A stretch of 64,000 nucleotides of DNA from Desertibaculum subflavum (lineage in GTDB: Bacteria; Pseudomonadota; Alphaproteobacteria; Ferrovibrionales; Ferrovibrionaceae). A model generated the notes under the pieces. It worked only from the letters and a program-made list of their open reading frames with translations, made no database searches and had not been told where the DNA came from. The translations under genes were made by a program, and so were the position numbers. Shown piece after piece: positions 12,063 through 21,131 of the stretch. The stretch covers positions 35,710-99,709 of the forward strand of contig QOZS01000017.1 in NCBI GenBank assembly GCA_003576705.1, in the 5' to 3' direction. Position 1 is the first letter of the stretch. Every line of letters begins with the position of its first letter.

Positions 12063-13994
12063 ATGCGGGATCCTGCAAGTGACGCTCGATTGCTGCGCGC
12101 GGTGGTCGATACCGCCGTCGATGGGGTGATCCTGATCGACGAAGCCGGCATCGTTCAGATGTTCAATCCCGCTTGCGAGCGCTTGTTCGGCTACGCCGCA
12201 GCTGACGTGCTCGGCCGCAACGTCAAGATGCTGATGCCGTCACCGTTTCAGGAGGCACATGACGGCTATGTCGCGAACTACCGGCGCACCGGCGAAAAGA
12301 AGATCATCGGCATCGGTCGCGAAGTGCTGGGGCGCCGTCGCGACGGCACGACCTTTCCGATGCATCTCTCGGTCGGGGAGGCGAAGCTCGACGAGGGCAC
12401 TGCTTTCGTCGGCATCATCCACGACCTGACCGAGCGCGAGCGCACCGCCTGGGCGCTGCGCGAAGGGGCCGAGCGGCTGGAAGCGGTGGTGGCCACCGCG
12501 GTCGATGGCGTCATCCTGATTGACGAGGCCGGCTCCATCCAGATGTTCAACCCGGCATGCGAGCGCCTGTTCGGCTATCGCGCCGAGGAGGTGGCCGGCC
12601 AGAACGTCCGGCTGCTGATGCCGGAGCCGTTTCGCAGCGAGCACGACGCCTACCTTGCCAACTATCGCCGCACCGGCGAGCGCAAGATCATCGGTATCGG
12701 CCGCGAGGTGACGGGACGGCGCAAGGACGGGACGACCTTCCCGATGGATCTCTCCGTCGGCGAGGCGCGCCAGCAGGGCGCGCCGGTCTTCGTCGGCGTG
12801 ATCCACGATCTGACCGAGCGGAAGCGCACCGAGGAACAGCTGGTGCAGGCGCAGAAGATGGAAGCGGTCGGGCAGCTTTCGGGCGGCATCGCGCACGACT
12901 TCAACAACCTACTGACCGTCATCATCGGCAATGCCTCGGCACTGAGCGACAAGCTGAGGGCGCGGCCGGACCTGAAGCGGCAGATCGACGACATCGTCGC
13001 CGCCGGGGACCGCGGCGCGGAGCTGACGCGCCGGCTGCTCGCCTTCGGCCGGCGGCAGACGCTGATGCCGAAGGAGATCGACTGCAATCGGCTGATCGAC
13101 GGCATGCAGAAGCTGCTGCGCCGCACCTTGCGGGAGGATATCGAGATCCAAACCGCGACCGATTCCGGGTTGTGGCCTGCCTTCTGCGATCCAAGTCAAC
13201 TCGAAAGCGCCATCCTCAACCTGGCGCTCAATGCACAGGATGCGATGCCGAAGGGCGGCAACCTCGTCATCACCACGGCCAATATGCCGCTCGACGACGC
13301 CTATCGCGACCGCTACCCCGAAGTGCTGGCCGGTCACTATGTGCTGGTCTCGGTCACCGACGACGGCGAAGGCATGCCGCCCGACGTGCTGGAGCGGGTG
13401 TTCGAGCCCTTCTTCACCACCAAGGAAGTCGGCAAAGGCAGCGGTTTGGGCTTGAGCATGGTCTATGGCTTCGTCAAACAGTCGGGTGGGCATGTCAGCC
13501 TGTACAGCGAGCCCGGCCTTGGCACCACGGTGCGCATGTACCTGCCGGCGAGCGAGACTGTGGCGGCGGCGGCACGAGCGTCGCCGTCGGAGCCGGCGAC
13601 CGAGGCATCGGTCCCGCCGCGCGGGCGTGAGCGGATCCTGGTGGCGGAGGACGATCCTTTTGTCCGGGCCTTTGCCATCGGCTCGCTCGAGAGTCTGGGC
13701 TATGAGGTGATCCCGGCGATGGACGGGCGCGAGGCCTTGGCCCGGCTCAGCCACGAGCAGCATGTCGACCTGCTGTTCACCGACATCGTGATGCCGGGCG
13801 GCCTCAACGGCTGGGAACTCGCCGATCGGGCGCGGCTGCTCAAGCCGGAGCTCAAAGTCCTGCTGACCTCCGGTTACGCCGTCGAGACTCTGGCGGAGCG
13901 AGGGCGCTTGCGGCCCGGCACCGTGTTCCTGAACAAGCCCTATCGCAAGGCCGACCTTGCCATGCGCGTGCGCGAGGCGCTGGACACGCCGTAG
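12063..13994 (+). CDS. Hybrid histidine kinase with two FixL-like PAS domains and a receiver
   Basis: This 643-residue protein has PAS1 (about 10-125), PAS2 (about 138-252), HisKA with phospho-acceptor His278 in GGIAHDFNN, HATPase_c (to about 500) and a receiver domain with Asp574 in FTDIVMPG. It has no membrane segment, so it is cytosolic. Both PAS domains match FixL and keep the histidine at the FixL haem-ligand position (HDGY, His66; HDAY, His194). Each also keeps the arginine 20 residues later in IIGIGR (Arg86, Arg214). Haem-based oxygen or redox sensing is therefore plausible but inferred. TTG at 12057 is an alternative start. No separate response regulator is adjacent. Confidence 0.9.
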   Translation: MRDPASDARLLRAVVDTAVDGVILIDEAGIVQMFNPACERLFGYAAADVLGRNVKMLMPSPFQEAHDGYVANYRRTGEKKIIGIGREVLGRRRDGTTFPMHLSVGEAKLDEGTAFVGIIHDLTERERTAWALREGAERLEAVVATAVDGVILIDEAGSIQMFNPACERLFGYRAEEVAGQNVRLLMPEPFRSEHDAYLANYRRTGERKIIGIGREVTGRRKDGTTFPMDLSVGEARQQGAPVFVGVIHDLTERKRTEEQLVQAQKMEAVGQLSGGIAHDFNNLLTVIIGNASALSDKLRARPDLKRQIDDIVAAGDRGAELTRRLLAFGRRQTLMPKEIDCNRLIDGMQKLLRRTLREDIEIQTATDSGLWPAFCDPSQLESAILNLALNAQDAMPKGGNLVITTANMPLDDAYRDRYPEVLAGHYVLVSVTDDGEGMPPDVLERVFEPFFTTKEVGKGSGLGLSMVYGFVKQSGGHVSLYSEPGLGTTVRMYLPASETVAAAARASPSEPATEASVPPRGRERILVAEDDPFVRAFAIGSLESLGYEVIPAMDGREALARLSHEQHVDLLFTDIVMPGGLNGWELADRARLLKPELKVLLTSGYAVETLAERGRLRPGTVFLNKPYRKADLAMRVREALDTP

Positions 13995-14051
13995 AGGAGA
14001 CGGTCGCGGAGTATCCAGCGCTTCTCGCGCCTGCCTGCCACCCCGGAAGTG

Positions 14052-14435
14052 CTAGTTGCTGGCCTTCGGCAGGCGCTGGAGGATCTTCTGGTGCACGTCC
14101 GGGTTGTTGCGCGCTTCCTCCATGATCGAGCTGTATTCCTGCAGGGAGAGGCCCTGATCGGTGATCGCCTTTTCGATCCTGGCATTGGCCTCGTCGACGA
14201 TGCGCTGCTTCTCGGCCGGCGGCGCCGCGGCCAGCTGCTCGCGGTAGTCGCGCGATAGGCTGGCCACCTGCACGGTGGCCGCGGCCGCCTTGTCGAGCTT
14301 CTCGTCCGGAATGGTCTCTGCGGGCTTGGTGGGCGCGGTCGAGGGAGGTTGGGTCTGCGCGATCACCGCCGGGGCGGAGAGGAGGCAGGCGGCGCCGACC
14401 AAGGTGGCGGCGAGAGTCCGCATCGATGGTCGCAT
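14052..14435 (-). CDS. DUF4168-type secreted protein
   Basis: This 127-residue protein has a signal peptide (MRPSMRTLAATLVG through SAPAVIAQ). A Pro/Thr-rich spacer follows, then an alpha-helical domain with paired helices typical of DUF4168, ending in HQKILQRLPKASN. The start at 14435 has an AAGGAG ribosome site 6-8 bp upstream. The biochemical role of DUF4168 is not established; members are exported, small and helical. It is convergent with the hybrid kinase, and no terminator is visible in the 57-bp gap. Confidence 0.75.
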   Translation of the reverse strand: MRPSMRTLAATLVGAACLLSAPAVIAQTQPPSTAPTKPAETIPDEKLDKAAAATVQVASLSRDYREQLAAAPPAEKQRIVDEANARIEKAITDQGLSLQEYSSIMEEARNNPDVHQKILQRLPKASN

Positions 14436-14598
14436 GTCGATCTCCTTCTGTGCTGTGCCAGGGTGACCCGCAGCGCGGGGCCTCATCGCAACGGCAGCTT
14501 GGCGAACGCGTTGCCGGCGGGGCTGTGAGATTTGGGCGAGAACGGTAGGACGCGCGCGCAGAGCGGCAGCGCGGCATGAAGACCCTGAACTTCTTGCG

Positions 14599-15897
14599 TC
14601 AGTCGCGCCGTTCCAGGTTGTCGTGGAGACGCCGCTGCAAAGCTGCGATGTCGATCTGATGCAGCGAGCCGGCGCCGGCGAGGTCGAGCGCATGCGCGGC
14701 GGCAGCACCCATCGCGATGCAAGGGCCCATGACGCGCACCGAGGCGAGGCCGGCCGGATCGCCGTCGATGCAGCGGCCGGCGGCAATCAAATTGTCGGCC
14801 TCCGGCGGCAGCATGCTGCCGAGCGGGATCCAGTGCATGTGGTCGTCGCCGAATTCCTCCCAATGGACGCCATCAGGCCGGTCGTGCAGCTCGATCGGCC
14901 AGGAGCAGCGGCCGATCGCGTCAGAGAAACGCACGCCCTGGCGCACCTCGTCGGCGGTCAGGTGGTGCCGTCCCTTGATCCAGCGGGTCTGGCGGATGCC
15001 GAGCTGGCCAAAGGTGCGGATGCGTGCCTTGCCGAGCGCTGCCGGATATTCGCTGCGCAGGAAGGCGAGCAGGCGGTCGGCCTGGTCGCGGCCGTCGAGC
15101 TGGGCGCGAGCATGGCCGACCGGATCGAGCGGCGTCGCCACATGCGTCATGTTCACCAGGACAGTGTCCTTGTCCGGGGCTGCGAACAGGAATCCGTCAT
15201 GGCGCCGGATGCCATGCGCATTGCCCTTGGCCTCCAGCCGCTGCTGCAGTTCCTTCCGGTCGAGCTTCGCCAGGGCCGCGGGATCGGCGCCTTCCAGCAC
15301 GAACATCTGGGTGCCGAAGATCGGCGTCGCCGGTTCGCGGCAGGCAAGGCCGGCTTGCCAGGCCAGCGCCGCGTCGCCCGAGGCGTCGACGAAACTTGCC
15401 GCTTTCACCTCGGCCGGACCGAAGCGCGTGGCAAGCTTGAGCCCTGTCAACCGGCGGCCGTCGCGTTCGACCTCGATCAGCTGGGCGCCGAGCAGCAGGT
15501 CGATGCCGGGCGTCGCGGCGATGGTGCGCTCCACCCAGCGCGCCAGCGCGGTTTCGCTGTACTGCACGATGATCGTGTTGCGCCGGCCGCGGATGGGGTG
15601 CAGCACGCCCTCGGCGCCGAGCTCGCGCAGGATCTCGTCGGCGATGCCATGCGTAACCTGATGGGGGTTTGGCCCGTTGGAGTAGAGCCCGCAAAAGGTG
15701 CCGATCACCGCGCCGACCGCCTGGCCGCCCAGCTGCGGCGCGCCATCGATCAGGACGACTTTGCGGCCGAGCCGCGCGGCTTCGAGCGCCGCCGATACGC
15801 CGCTGATCCCGGCGCCCAGCACGGCGATGTCGGCGGTGAAGGCGGGTGGCGCACCGGCTTGCCGGGCGACGATGCGGGTCTCGAGATTCAACGCCAT
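14599..15897 (-). CDS. FAD-dependent oxidoreductase of the ABC operon
   Basis: This protein of about 432 residues has an N-terminal Rossmann FAD site (VLGAGISGVSAALEAA, residues about 23-40). A second FAD-contact region is near VDASGDAALAW, and GRCIDGDPAG lies near the C-terminus. This is the pattern of the FAD-dependent oxidoreductase family PF12831. It is the last gene of a binding protein-ATPase-permease-oxidoreductase operon and overlaps the permease end by 10 bp. It probably oxidises the compound the transporter imports, but the substrate is unknown. ATG at 15909 in the same frame is an alternative start. Confidence 0.85.
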   Translation of the reverse strand: MALNLETRIVARQAGAPPAFTADIAVLGAGISGVSAALEAARLGRKVVLIDGAPQLGGQAVGAVIGTFCGLYSNGPNPHQVTHGIADEILRELGAEGVLHPIRGRRNTIIVQYSETALARWVERTIAATPGIDLLLGAQLIEVERDGRRLTGLKLATRFGPAEVKAASFVDASGDAALAWQAGLACREPATPIFGTQMFVLEGADPAALAKLDRKELQQRLEAKGNAHGIRRHDGFLFAAPDKDTVLVNMTHVATPLDPVGHARAQLDGRDQADRLLAFLRSEYPAALGKARIRTFGQLGIRQTRWIKGRHHLTADEVRQGVRFSDAIGRCSWPIELHDRPDGVHWEEFGDDHMHWIPLGSMLPPEADNLIAAGRCIDGDPAGLASVRVMGPCIAMGAAAAHALDLAGAGSLHQIDIAALQRRLHDNLERRD

Positions 15898-16685
15898 CGC
15901 AGCAGCCATTTCTCCAGGGCGCCGATGCCGGCAGCCACCAGCAATCCCATGATGGAGAGCAGCACGACACCAGCGATCAGCTTGTCGGTCTGCATTAAAT
16001 TCCCAGCGCCGAGCACCAGCGCGCCGACGCCGTGCTCGGCGCCGATCATCTCCGCTGCCGTCACCAGAATGAGCGCGATCGAGGCGGCGATGCGGAAGCC
16101 GCCGAGGATGCCCGGCATGGCGCCCGGCGCCACGATCTTCAGCACGATGGCGAAGGCCGGCATGCCGAAGCTCTGGGCCATCCGGATCAGGTTGCGCGGC
16201 ACGCCGTCGACCGCCGTCTTGGTCGCCAGCGCGGTCGGGAAGAAGACGCCGAGCGCGATGGTCGCCACTTTCGAGGGCTCGCCGATGCCAAGCCAGAGGA
16301 TCAGGAGCGGCAGCAGCGCGATCTTCGGGATCGGGAACAGGGCCGAGACGATCGGCAGGCCGACCGCGCGGGCGAGCGACACGATTCCCATGGCGAAGCC
16401 GACGGCAAGTCCTGCCGCAGCACCGATGGCGAAGCCGATCGCGATGCGCTGCACGCTGGCGATCAGGTGCAGTGTGAGCTCGCCGCTCGCCCACATGCGG
16501 CCGAGCGCCGTAATCACCGCCTCGGGGCTCGGCATGAACAGGTCCGGCAACAGCCCGGCCGCCGAGGCGATCTGCCAGGCGCCGAGGATGGCCGCCGCCG
16601 CGATCCAGGGTGCGGTACGTCCCGGACGCGGCTCGAAGCCTCCCGCGCGGAAGTCGACCGGGCGCGCGGCGGCGTCAGGCGGCAT
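15888..16685 (-). CDS. ABC transporter permease (SsuC/TauC type)
   Basis: This 265-residue inner-membrane protein has about six hydrophobic segments and the binding-protein-dependent permease loop (EAA-like) around AQSFGMPAFAIVLKIVAPGAMPG. It resembles the permeases of nitrate/sulfonate/taurine-type importers. It overlaps the ATPase stop by 11 bp and the oxidoreductase start by 10 bp, showing tight coupling. The transported molecule is not evident. Confidence 0.92.
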   Translation of the reverse strand: MPPDAAARPVDFRAGGFEPRPGRTAPWIAAAAILGAWQIASAAGLLPDLFMPSPEAVITALGRMWASGELTLHLIASVQRIAIGFAIGAAAGLAVGFAMGIVSLARAVGLPIVSALFPIPKIALLPLLILWLGIGEPSKVATIALGVFFPTALATKTAVDGVPRNLIRMAQSFGMPAFAIVLKIVAPGAMPGILGGFRIAASIALILVTAAEMIGAEHGVGALVLGAGNLMQTDKLIAGVVLLSIMGLLVAAGIGALEKWLLRWR

Positions 16686-17451
16686 CGACGATCTCGCGGT
16701 CGGCCGCCGCCGCTTCCGGCCGGATCGACTGCCAGAGCCGGTCGTGCAGCGCCGTCAGGGCGGCGGCGTGGCCTGGTTCGCCGCGCATCTCGCGCGGCAC
16801 CGGCACCTCGATCAGGTCCTTGAGCCGCCCCGGCCGGCGCGACAGCACGGCGATGCGGTCGGCGAGGCGGAGCGCCTCCATCAGGTTGTGCGTGACGTAG
16901 ACCGTCGTGGTGCGTTCGCGGGCCCAGATGGCGAGTAGCTCCTCCTGGAGCAATTCCCGCGTCTGCGCGTCGAGGGCCGAGAGCGGCTCGTCCATCAACA
17001 ACACTGCCGGCCGCACCACGATGGCACGCGCGATGCCGACCCGCTGGCGCATGCCGCCCGACAGCTGCTTCGGATAGGCGTCCGCGAAGTCGGCGAGCCC
17101 GGTGAGGGCGAGTGCATCGGCGATCCGTCGGTGCCGCTCGCCGCGCGACAATGGATGGTGTTCCAGCGCTAGCCCGACATTGCCGGCGACGCTGCGCCAC
17201 GGGAGCAGAGCGAAGTCCTGGAACACATAGGTGAGCGCGTTGAGGCAGCCTTGGGGCGCATCGCCGACGATCGCCGCGCGGCCGGCGGTCGGGCGGATCA
17301 GCCCGCCCAGGATGCCGAGCAGGGTGGACTTGCCACAGCCGCTCGGCCCGATGACGGCGAGGATCTCGCCTTCGCGGACGGAGAGATCGATGCCGTCGAG
17401 GACATCGAGCGCGCCATAGCGATGCCCGATGCCCTCGGCTCTCAGTTCCAT
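16675..17451 (-). CDS. ABC transporter ATP-binding protein (SsuB/TauB type)
   Basis: This 258-residue ATPase has Walker A GPSGCGKST near residue 36, signature LSGGMRQRVGIARA near 132, and Walker B VLLMDEPLSALD near 155. A switch histidine is present in VTHNLMEA. It energises the adjacent permease. It starts 10 bp after the binding-protein stop codon. The closest types are the nitrate/sulfonate/taurine ATPases; the substrate is not determined. Confidence 0.94.
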   Translation of the reverse strand: MELRAEGIGHRYGALDVLDGIDLSVREGEILAVIGPSGCGKSTLLGILGGLIRPTAGRAAIVGDAPQGCLNALTYVFQDFALLPWRSVAGNVGLALEHHPLSRGERHRRIADALALTGLADFADAYPKQLSGGMRQRVGIARAIVVRPAVLLMDEPLSALDAQTRELLQEELLAIWARERTTTVYVTHNLMEALRLADRIAVLSRRPGRLKDLIEVPVPREMRGEPGHAAALTALHDRLWQSIRPEAAAADREIVDAA

Positions 17452-17461
17452 GAAACGGTCG

Positions 17462-18475
17462 TCACTTCGGCAGGTCGAGATGGCCCTGGACGAAGCCGAG
17501 ATCGATCATCGTCTTGGCGTCGGCACCGGCATCGACCATGCCCTGTGCCTTGTACCAGGCGACCTGCTCATAAAGGTTCTTCACCAGAAGCCGCCCCTGC
17601 GGGTCGATGAAGGAGACCGACGCCTTCACCTGGTCGGCGCTCGGCTCCGGCTTCACGTATTTCTGCAGGATCGGGATCAGCGCATCGGCCTTGGGCCCGA
17701 ATACGCGCTTGCCCGCCGCGTCGCGCTGATGGAACGCATCGGCATAGTCAGCGGCGGCCTTGACGTAGGCCTTGACGAAGCGCTGCACCATCGGCCGCTT
17801 CTCAGTCGTGTTCTTGGTCGAGGTGAAGAGGGCGCCGAGCTGCCAGGGCGTGTGCTCGTGCACCCAGCCGATGATCTTGCCGGAGCCGTCCTTCTCCAGG
17901 CCGAGCGCCTGGTTGGCCGGCAGCAGCACGGAATCGACCTGGCCGCCCTTCAGCGCCGCCACCATGTTGGGCACCGATTGCAACGGCTTGAGCGACACGT
18001 CGCCGAGCTTGAAGCCGTACTTATCGGCCAGCATGCCGATGTTGTAGTGGAAGGTGGAGCCGACCTGGGTGATGCCGACCGTCTTTCCCTTGTAGTCCTT
18101 GGGCGAGCGGAAGCCCGCCTCGTAGGCCTTGGGCGTCACTACATAGGCGACGAAGTTATAGCCCGGTTCCTCGCGCGATTGCGCCGCGACGATCTTCAGC
18201 GCGCCTTTCGCCGCCAGGTTGAAAAAGCCCCCGGTCAAGCCGGTGATACCAAAATCGGCATCGCCGGATGCGACGGCAACCGCAACGGGTTGCGCCGCCT
18301 GGAAGAACTTGATCTCGACGTCGAGCCCTTCGGCTTCGAAATAGCCCTTTTCCTTGGCGATGAAGATCGGCGCCGAGGAGACGAAGGCGAGCGCGGCGAC
18401 CGATGTCTTGTCGAGCGCGTGGGCGGTGCTGGCGGCGAACAGTAATGCGAGCGCGGAGCCGAGTATGGCGCGCAT
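17462..18475 (-). CDS. ABC transporter substrate-binding protein (NMT1/SsuA-like)
   Basis: This 337-residue periplasmic protein has a signal peptide (residues 1-20, ending AHA). Its fold is NMT1/THI5/SsuA-like, with the typical APIFIAKEKGYFEAEGL segment near residue 35 and the GDADFGITG segment near 73. It is first in the four-gene minus-strand operon and so sets specificity for the permease, ATPase and FAD oxidoreductase. Family members bind sulfonates, nitrate, pyrimidines or aromatic compounds; none can be assigned here. Confidence 0.9.
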   Translation of the reverse strand: MRAILGSALALLFAASTAHALDKTSVAALAFVSSAPIFIAKEKGYFEAEGLDVEIKFFQAAQPVAVAVASGDADFGITGLTGGFFNLAAKGALKIVAAQSREEPGYNFVAYVVTPKAYEAGFRSPKDYKGKTVGITQVGSTFHYNIGMLADKYGFKLGDVSLKPLQSVPNMVAALKGGQVDSVLLPANQALGLEKDGSGKIIGWVHEHTPWQLGALFTSTKNTTEKRPMVQRFVKAYVKAAADYADAFHQRDAAGKRVFGPKADALIPILQKYVKPEPSADQVKASVSFIDPQGRLLVKNLYEQVAWYKAQGMVDAGADAKTMIDLGFVQGHLDLPK

Positions 18476-18572
18476 GTGATCCTCCCGGTTGTCGGCGCGA
18501 CCCTATCGGCGCGATTCTTGCTGGTCAATTCGCGGTAGACTGACGGCCATTTGTCGAGCGGGGAGCAGCACA

Positions 18573-19418
18573 ATGACCGCAAGCGAGATGATCGTCGGGC
18601 TCGGCGACCGGCGCTATCGCATGGAGCGCGACTGGGCGCGGCTGCCGCCGACCATGGCCTGGGGCTTCATCAGCCAGCTCGCGGTCGACGGGCTCGGCCG
18701 GGTGCATGTGCTGCAGCGAAGCGATCCGCCGGTCCTGGTCTTCGATGCGGATGGCAGCTTCGCCTTCTCCTATGGCAGCGGCCGCATCATCGACGGGCAC
18801 GGCATTTCGATCGACCGCCGGGAGCGCGTCTTCGTGGTCGACCGCGACGCACACGAGATCGTCGCGTTCGATCGCGACGGCAACGAGCTGTTCGCGCTCG
18901 GCGAACGCGGCAATCCCCGTTTCGGCGCGCCGTTCAATCACCCGACCGATGTCGCGGTGGCGCCGGACGGCGAGATCTATGTCAGCGACGGCTATGGCAA
19001 TGCGCATGTCCATCGCTTCAGCGCCGAGGGCGAGCATATCTCGACCTGGGGCGGGGCCGGCGAAGGGGAGGGGCTGTTCATGACGCCCCACGCTGTCTGG
19101 GTGCTGGAGGACGGCCGCGTCCTGGTGGTCGATCGCGAGAACGAGCGCGTGCAGGTTTTCGACCGCGAGGGCAAGTACCTTGCCAGCTGGGGCGGCTTCT
19201 TCCACCCGATGGATCTCTATGTCGACGATCGCGGCATGATCTTCGTCACCGACCAGGTGCCGCGCATCGCCATGCTGAAAGACGACGGCGTGCTGGCCGG
19301 TCGCTGCCGCGGGGCGATCAACGGTGCGCATGGCTTGTGGGGCGACCGGGCGGGCAACCTGTTTCTGGCCGAGCTCCCGCCGGCCCGGGTTACCAAGCTC
19401 GCCCGCCTCGCCGGTTAG
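18573..19418 (+). CDS. NHL-repeat beta-propeller protein
   Basis: This protein of about 281 residues has repeated NHL-type blades, for example FNHPTDVAVAPDGEIYVSDG and HAVWVLEDGRVLVVDRENERV, each with a hydrophobic strand followed by D-R or D-G turns. It resembles the lyase-like propeller of peptidyl-alpha-hydroxyglycine alpha-amidating lyase, but no catalytic assignment can be made. No signal peptide is seen from the chosen ATG (18573, with GGGGAG 5' of it); an ORF extension to 18489 lacks homology-like sequence. It is divergent from the ABC operon by under 100 bp and may share control with it. Confidence 0.8.
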   Translation: MTASEMIVGLGDRRYRMERDWARLPPTMAWGFISQLAVDGLGRVHVLQRSDPPVLVFDADGSFAFSYGSGRIIDGHGISIDRRERVFVVDRDAHEIVAFDRDGNELFALGERGNPRFGAPFNHPTDVAVAPDGEIYVSDGYGNAHVHRFSAEGEHISTWGGAGEGEGLFMTPHAVWVLEDGRVLVVDRENERVQVFDREGKYLASWGGFFHPMDLYVDDRGMIFVTDQVPRIAMLKDDGVLAGRCRGAINGAHGLWGDRAGNLFLAELPPARVTKLARLAG

Positions 19419-19424
19419 CGCCGG

Positions 19425-19637
19425 TCAGACGGAGAGATCGATCTTGCCGTTCGGGTTGCCGCGCGGGCGGGCCGGCTGACGGTCGCGCTGGGTCGGGCCG
19501 GCGGCAGAACGGTCGGCCTTTTGATTCGGCGTCACCGGGCGCGCGGTGACCCGCGGCGCCGCCAGCGGGACCGGATTGGCCGGCGGGACGGACGCAGTCC
19601 CGATCGGCAATGGAGTGGATGGTGGCGTCACGTTCAT
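19425..19637 (-). CDS. Small Pro-rich hypothetical protein
   Basis: This is a 70-residue ORF rich in Pro, Ala and Arg. It has a low-complexity N-terminal half and a C-terminal RPRGNPNGKIDLSV. The start at 19637 is chosen because AAAGGTG lies about 6 bp upstream; an in-frame ATG at 19688 would add 17 residues. No domain, signal or membrane segment is recognised. It is convergent with the NHL gene, 6 bp away. It could be a real disordered small protein or a chance ORF. Confidence 0.45.
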   Translation of the reverse strand: MNVTPPSTPLPIGTASVPPANPVPLAAPRVTARPVTPNQKADRSAAGPTQRDRQPARPRGNPNGKIDLSV

Positions 19638-20020
19638 CGACGGCACCTTTCTCAGGCTTCGATAAGCTTCCCCTCGATTCCTTTCCAATTTGCTAACAAT
19701 CGCGCCGTTGCCGCGACCATTCTACATTCTTCGACCACGCCGATTCAGAACGTGGAGTGGCCCCACTGCGTCTTGGTTAATGTGGTTATTGCTTCGTCAT
19801 TTGAAGAGAACGGATATTTCTTCGTTTTTCAAGAAATCGACGGATGAGCACGCTGGCGCCAGTGTAAGGATAAGTCGAAATATGGCCGGCGATTGAATTC
19901 GGAGGTCCGCTGTTCTAATCTTGACGCAGCCGACCCGGTTGCGGAGCCCAGGCCAGCCCGAGAACAACAGGTCCGAAGACAGGTTCAACAACGAACAGAA
20001 TCGACAAGGAACTTCCGACA
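19638..20020. other. 383-bp gene-poor, AT-richer gap
   Basis: No convincing gene is seen here. Base composition is clearly more AT-rich than the window (for example the stretch 19765-19900). Short overlapping ORFs on both strands lack start sites or domain features. There is no tRNA-like fold, terminator or long repeat that I can recognise. Confidence 0.6.
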
Positions 20021-20302
20021 ATGTGGTGGGAACGATATGGCGTGAAGCCGGTACGTCCGGACGACGCGGGTCGCAAGAAGTGGTTCGGTGCCGAACTGAC
20101 GTTGAAGTCGGTGCCGCATCTCGAGAAGACCGTGAAGGCGGCGAGCGAGAAGGGAGCACTTGGCTGGTGGGTCACGCCTTGGCTGCAGACCGAGCGCGGC
20201 TCACAGGCGACGATCACCATCTACTTTGCGAAGCAGGGCCAGGCGAAGGCCTTCTCCAGCAGCCCGCCGCCGGCCCCGCGCGCGCGCGCCACGGCACATT
20301 GA
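20021..20302 (+). CDS. Hypothetical protein, 93 residues
   Basis: This small ORF starts with ATG behind AAGGA at suitable spacing. The protein begins MWWERYGVKP, has a basic helical middle (VPHLEKTVKAASEKGA), a Trp-containing segment GWWVTPWL and an Ala/Pro/Arg tail. No signal peptide, membrane segment or known domain is evident. It lies alone in a lower-GC patch between a small hypothetical gene and a dienelactone hydrolase-like gene. I do not recognise it. Confidence 0.5.
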   Translation: MWWERYGVKPVRPDDAGRKKWFGAELTLKSVPHLEKTVKAASEKGALGWWVTPWLQTERGSQATITIYFAKQGQAKAFSSSPPPAPRARATAH

Positions 20303-20424
20303 ATCTCCGATCCGCCATCACATACTGATCAGGTCACCGCCCGAGTATCGATAGCCTCTTCGCGGCCAAGGGCAGCGCCGCTATCGTCGCGCTCAATGAA
20401 TTGCGTGCCGGGGAGATGAGGGCG

Positions 20425-21090
20425 ATGGGCGAGACGATCAAGCTGCAAGCCGCCGATGGGTTCACGCTCGACGCCTACCGCGCGGCACCGCGCGGCACGC
20501 CGCGCGGCGCGGTGGTGATCGCGCAAGAGATCTTCGGCGTGAACAGCCATATCAAGGCCGTCTGCGATGGCTATGCCGCCGACGGTTTTCTCGCCATCGC
20601 CCCGGCACTTTACGATCGCGTCGAACCGGGCTTCGACGTCGGCTATGCGCCGGCCGACATCGAGCGCGGGCGCGCGTTGCGCGGCAAGCTCGGCTGGCCG
20701 GAGGTCATGGCCGACACGGCAGCGGCGGTGCAGGCCGCCCGTGCGGCCGGCCCGGTCGCGGTCATCGGCTATTGTTTCGGCGGCGGCGTCGCGTGGCTCG
20801 CCGGCACCCGCATCCCGGGACTGGCGGCGACCATCGGCTATTACGGCGGACCATGGACCGAGTTCAAGGCCGAGGCGCCGAAATGTCCGTCGCTGCTCCA
20901 TTTCGGCGCCAAGGACGCGATGATTCCGGTCGCCTTGGCGGATGAAATGCGCACGCTGCATCCGGCCATTATCGCCCATGTCTACGAAGCCGATCACGGC
21001 TTCAACTGCGATCAGCGCAAAAGCCATGATGCCTTCGCCGCCACGCTGGCGCGAGCGCGTTCGATCGGCTTCCTCACTGCGGTCATGTGA
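20425..21090 (+). CDS. Dienelactone hydrolase family protein
   Basis: This 221-residue cytosolic alpha/beta hydrolase has the cysteine-type nucleophile elbow GYCFGGG near residue 117. The acid lies in the FGAKDAMIP region and the histidine in ADHGFNCD. The N-terminus IKLQAADGFTLDAYRA is typical of the family. Dienelactone hydrolases open the lactone ring in chloroaromatic breakdown, but many members act on other esters and no aromatic pathway genes lie nearby. In-frame starts at 20401 (TTG) and 20416 (ATG) are possible; 20425 best fits the family N-terminus. Confidence 0.88.
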   Translation: MGETIKLQAADGFTLDAYRAAPRGTPRGAVVIAQEIFGVNSHIKAVCDGYAADGFLAIAPALYDRVEPGFDVGYAPADIERGRALRGKLGWPEVMADTAAAVQAARAAGPVAVIGYCFGGGVAWLAGTRIPGLAATIGYYGGPWTEFKAEAPKCPSLLHFGAKDAMIPVALADEMRTLHPAIIAHVYEADHGFNCDQRKSHDAFAATLARARSIGFLTAVM

Positions 21091-21102
21091 CAAGCTAAGG
21101 CG

Positions 21103-21131
21103 TTGACGACGGCCGGTTCTCGGCCGATTAT
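21103..21131 (+). promoter_or_regulatory. Sigma70-type promoter for the TetR pair
   Basis: TTGACG (21103-21108) and GATTAT (21126-21131) are separated by exactly 17 bp. They match consensus at 5 of 6 and 4 of 6 positions. The site is 120 bp upstream of the first TetR start, and transcription would begin near 21138. Confidence 0.5.
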
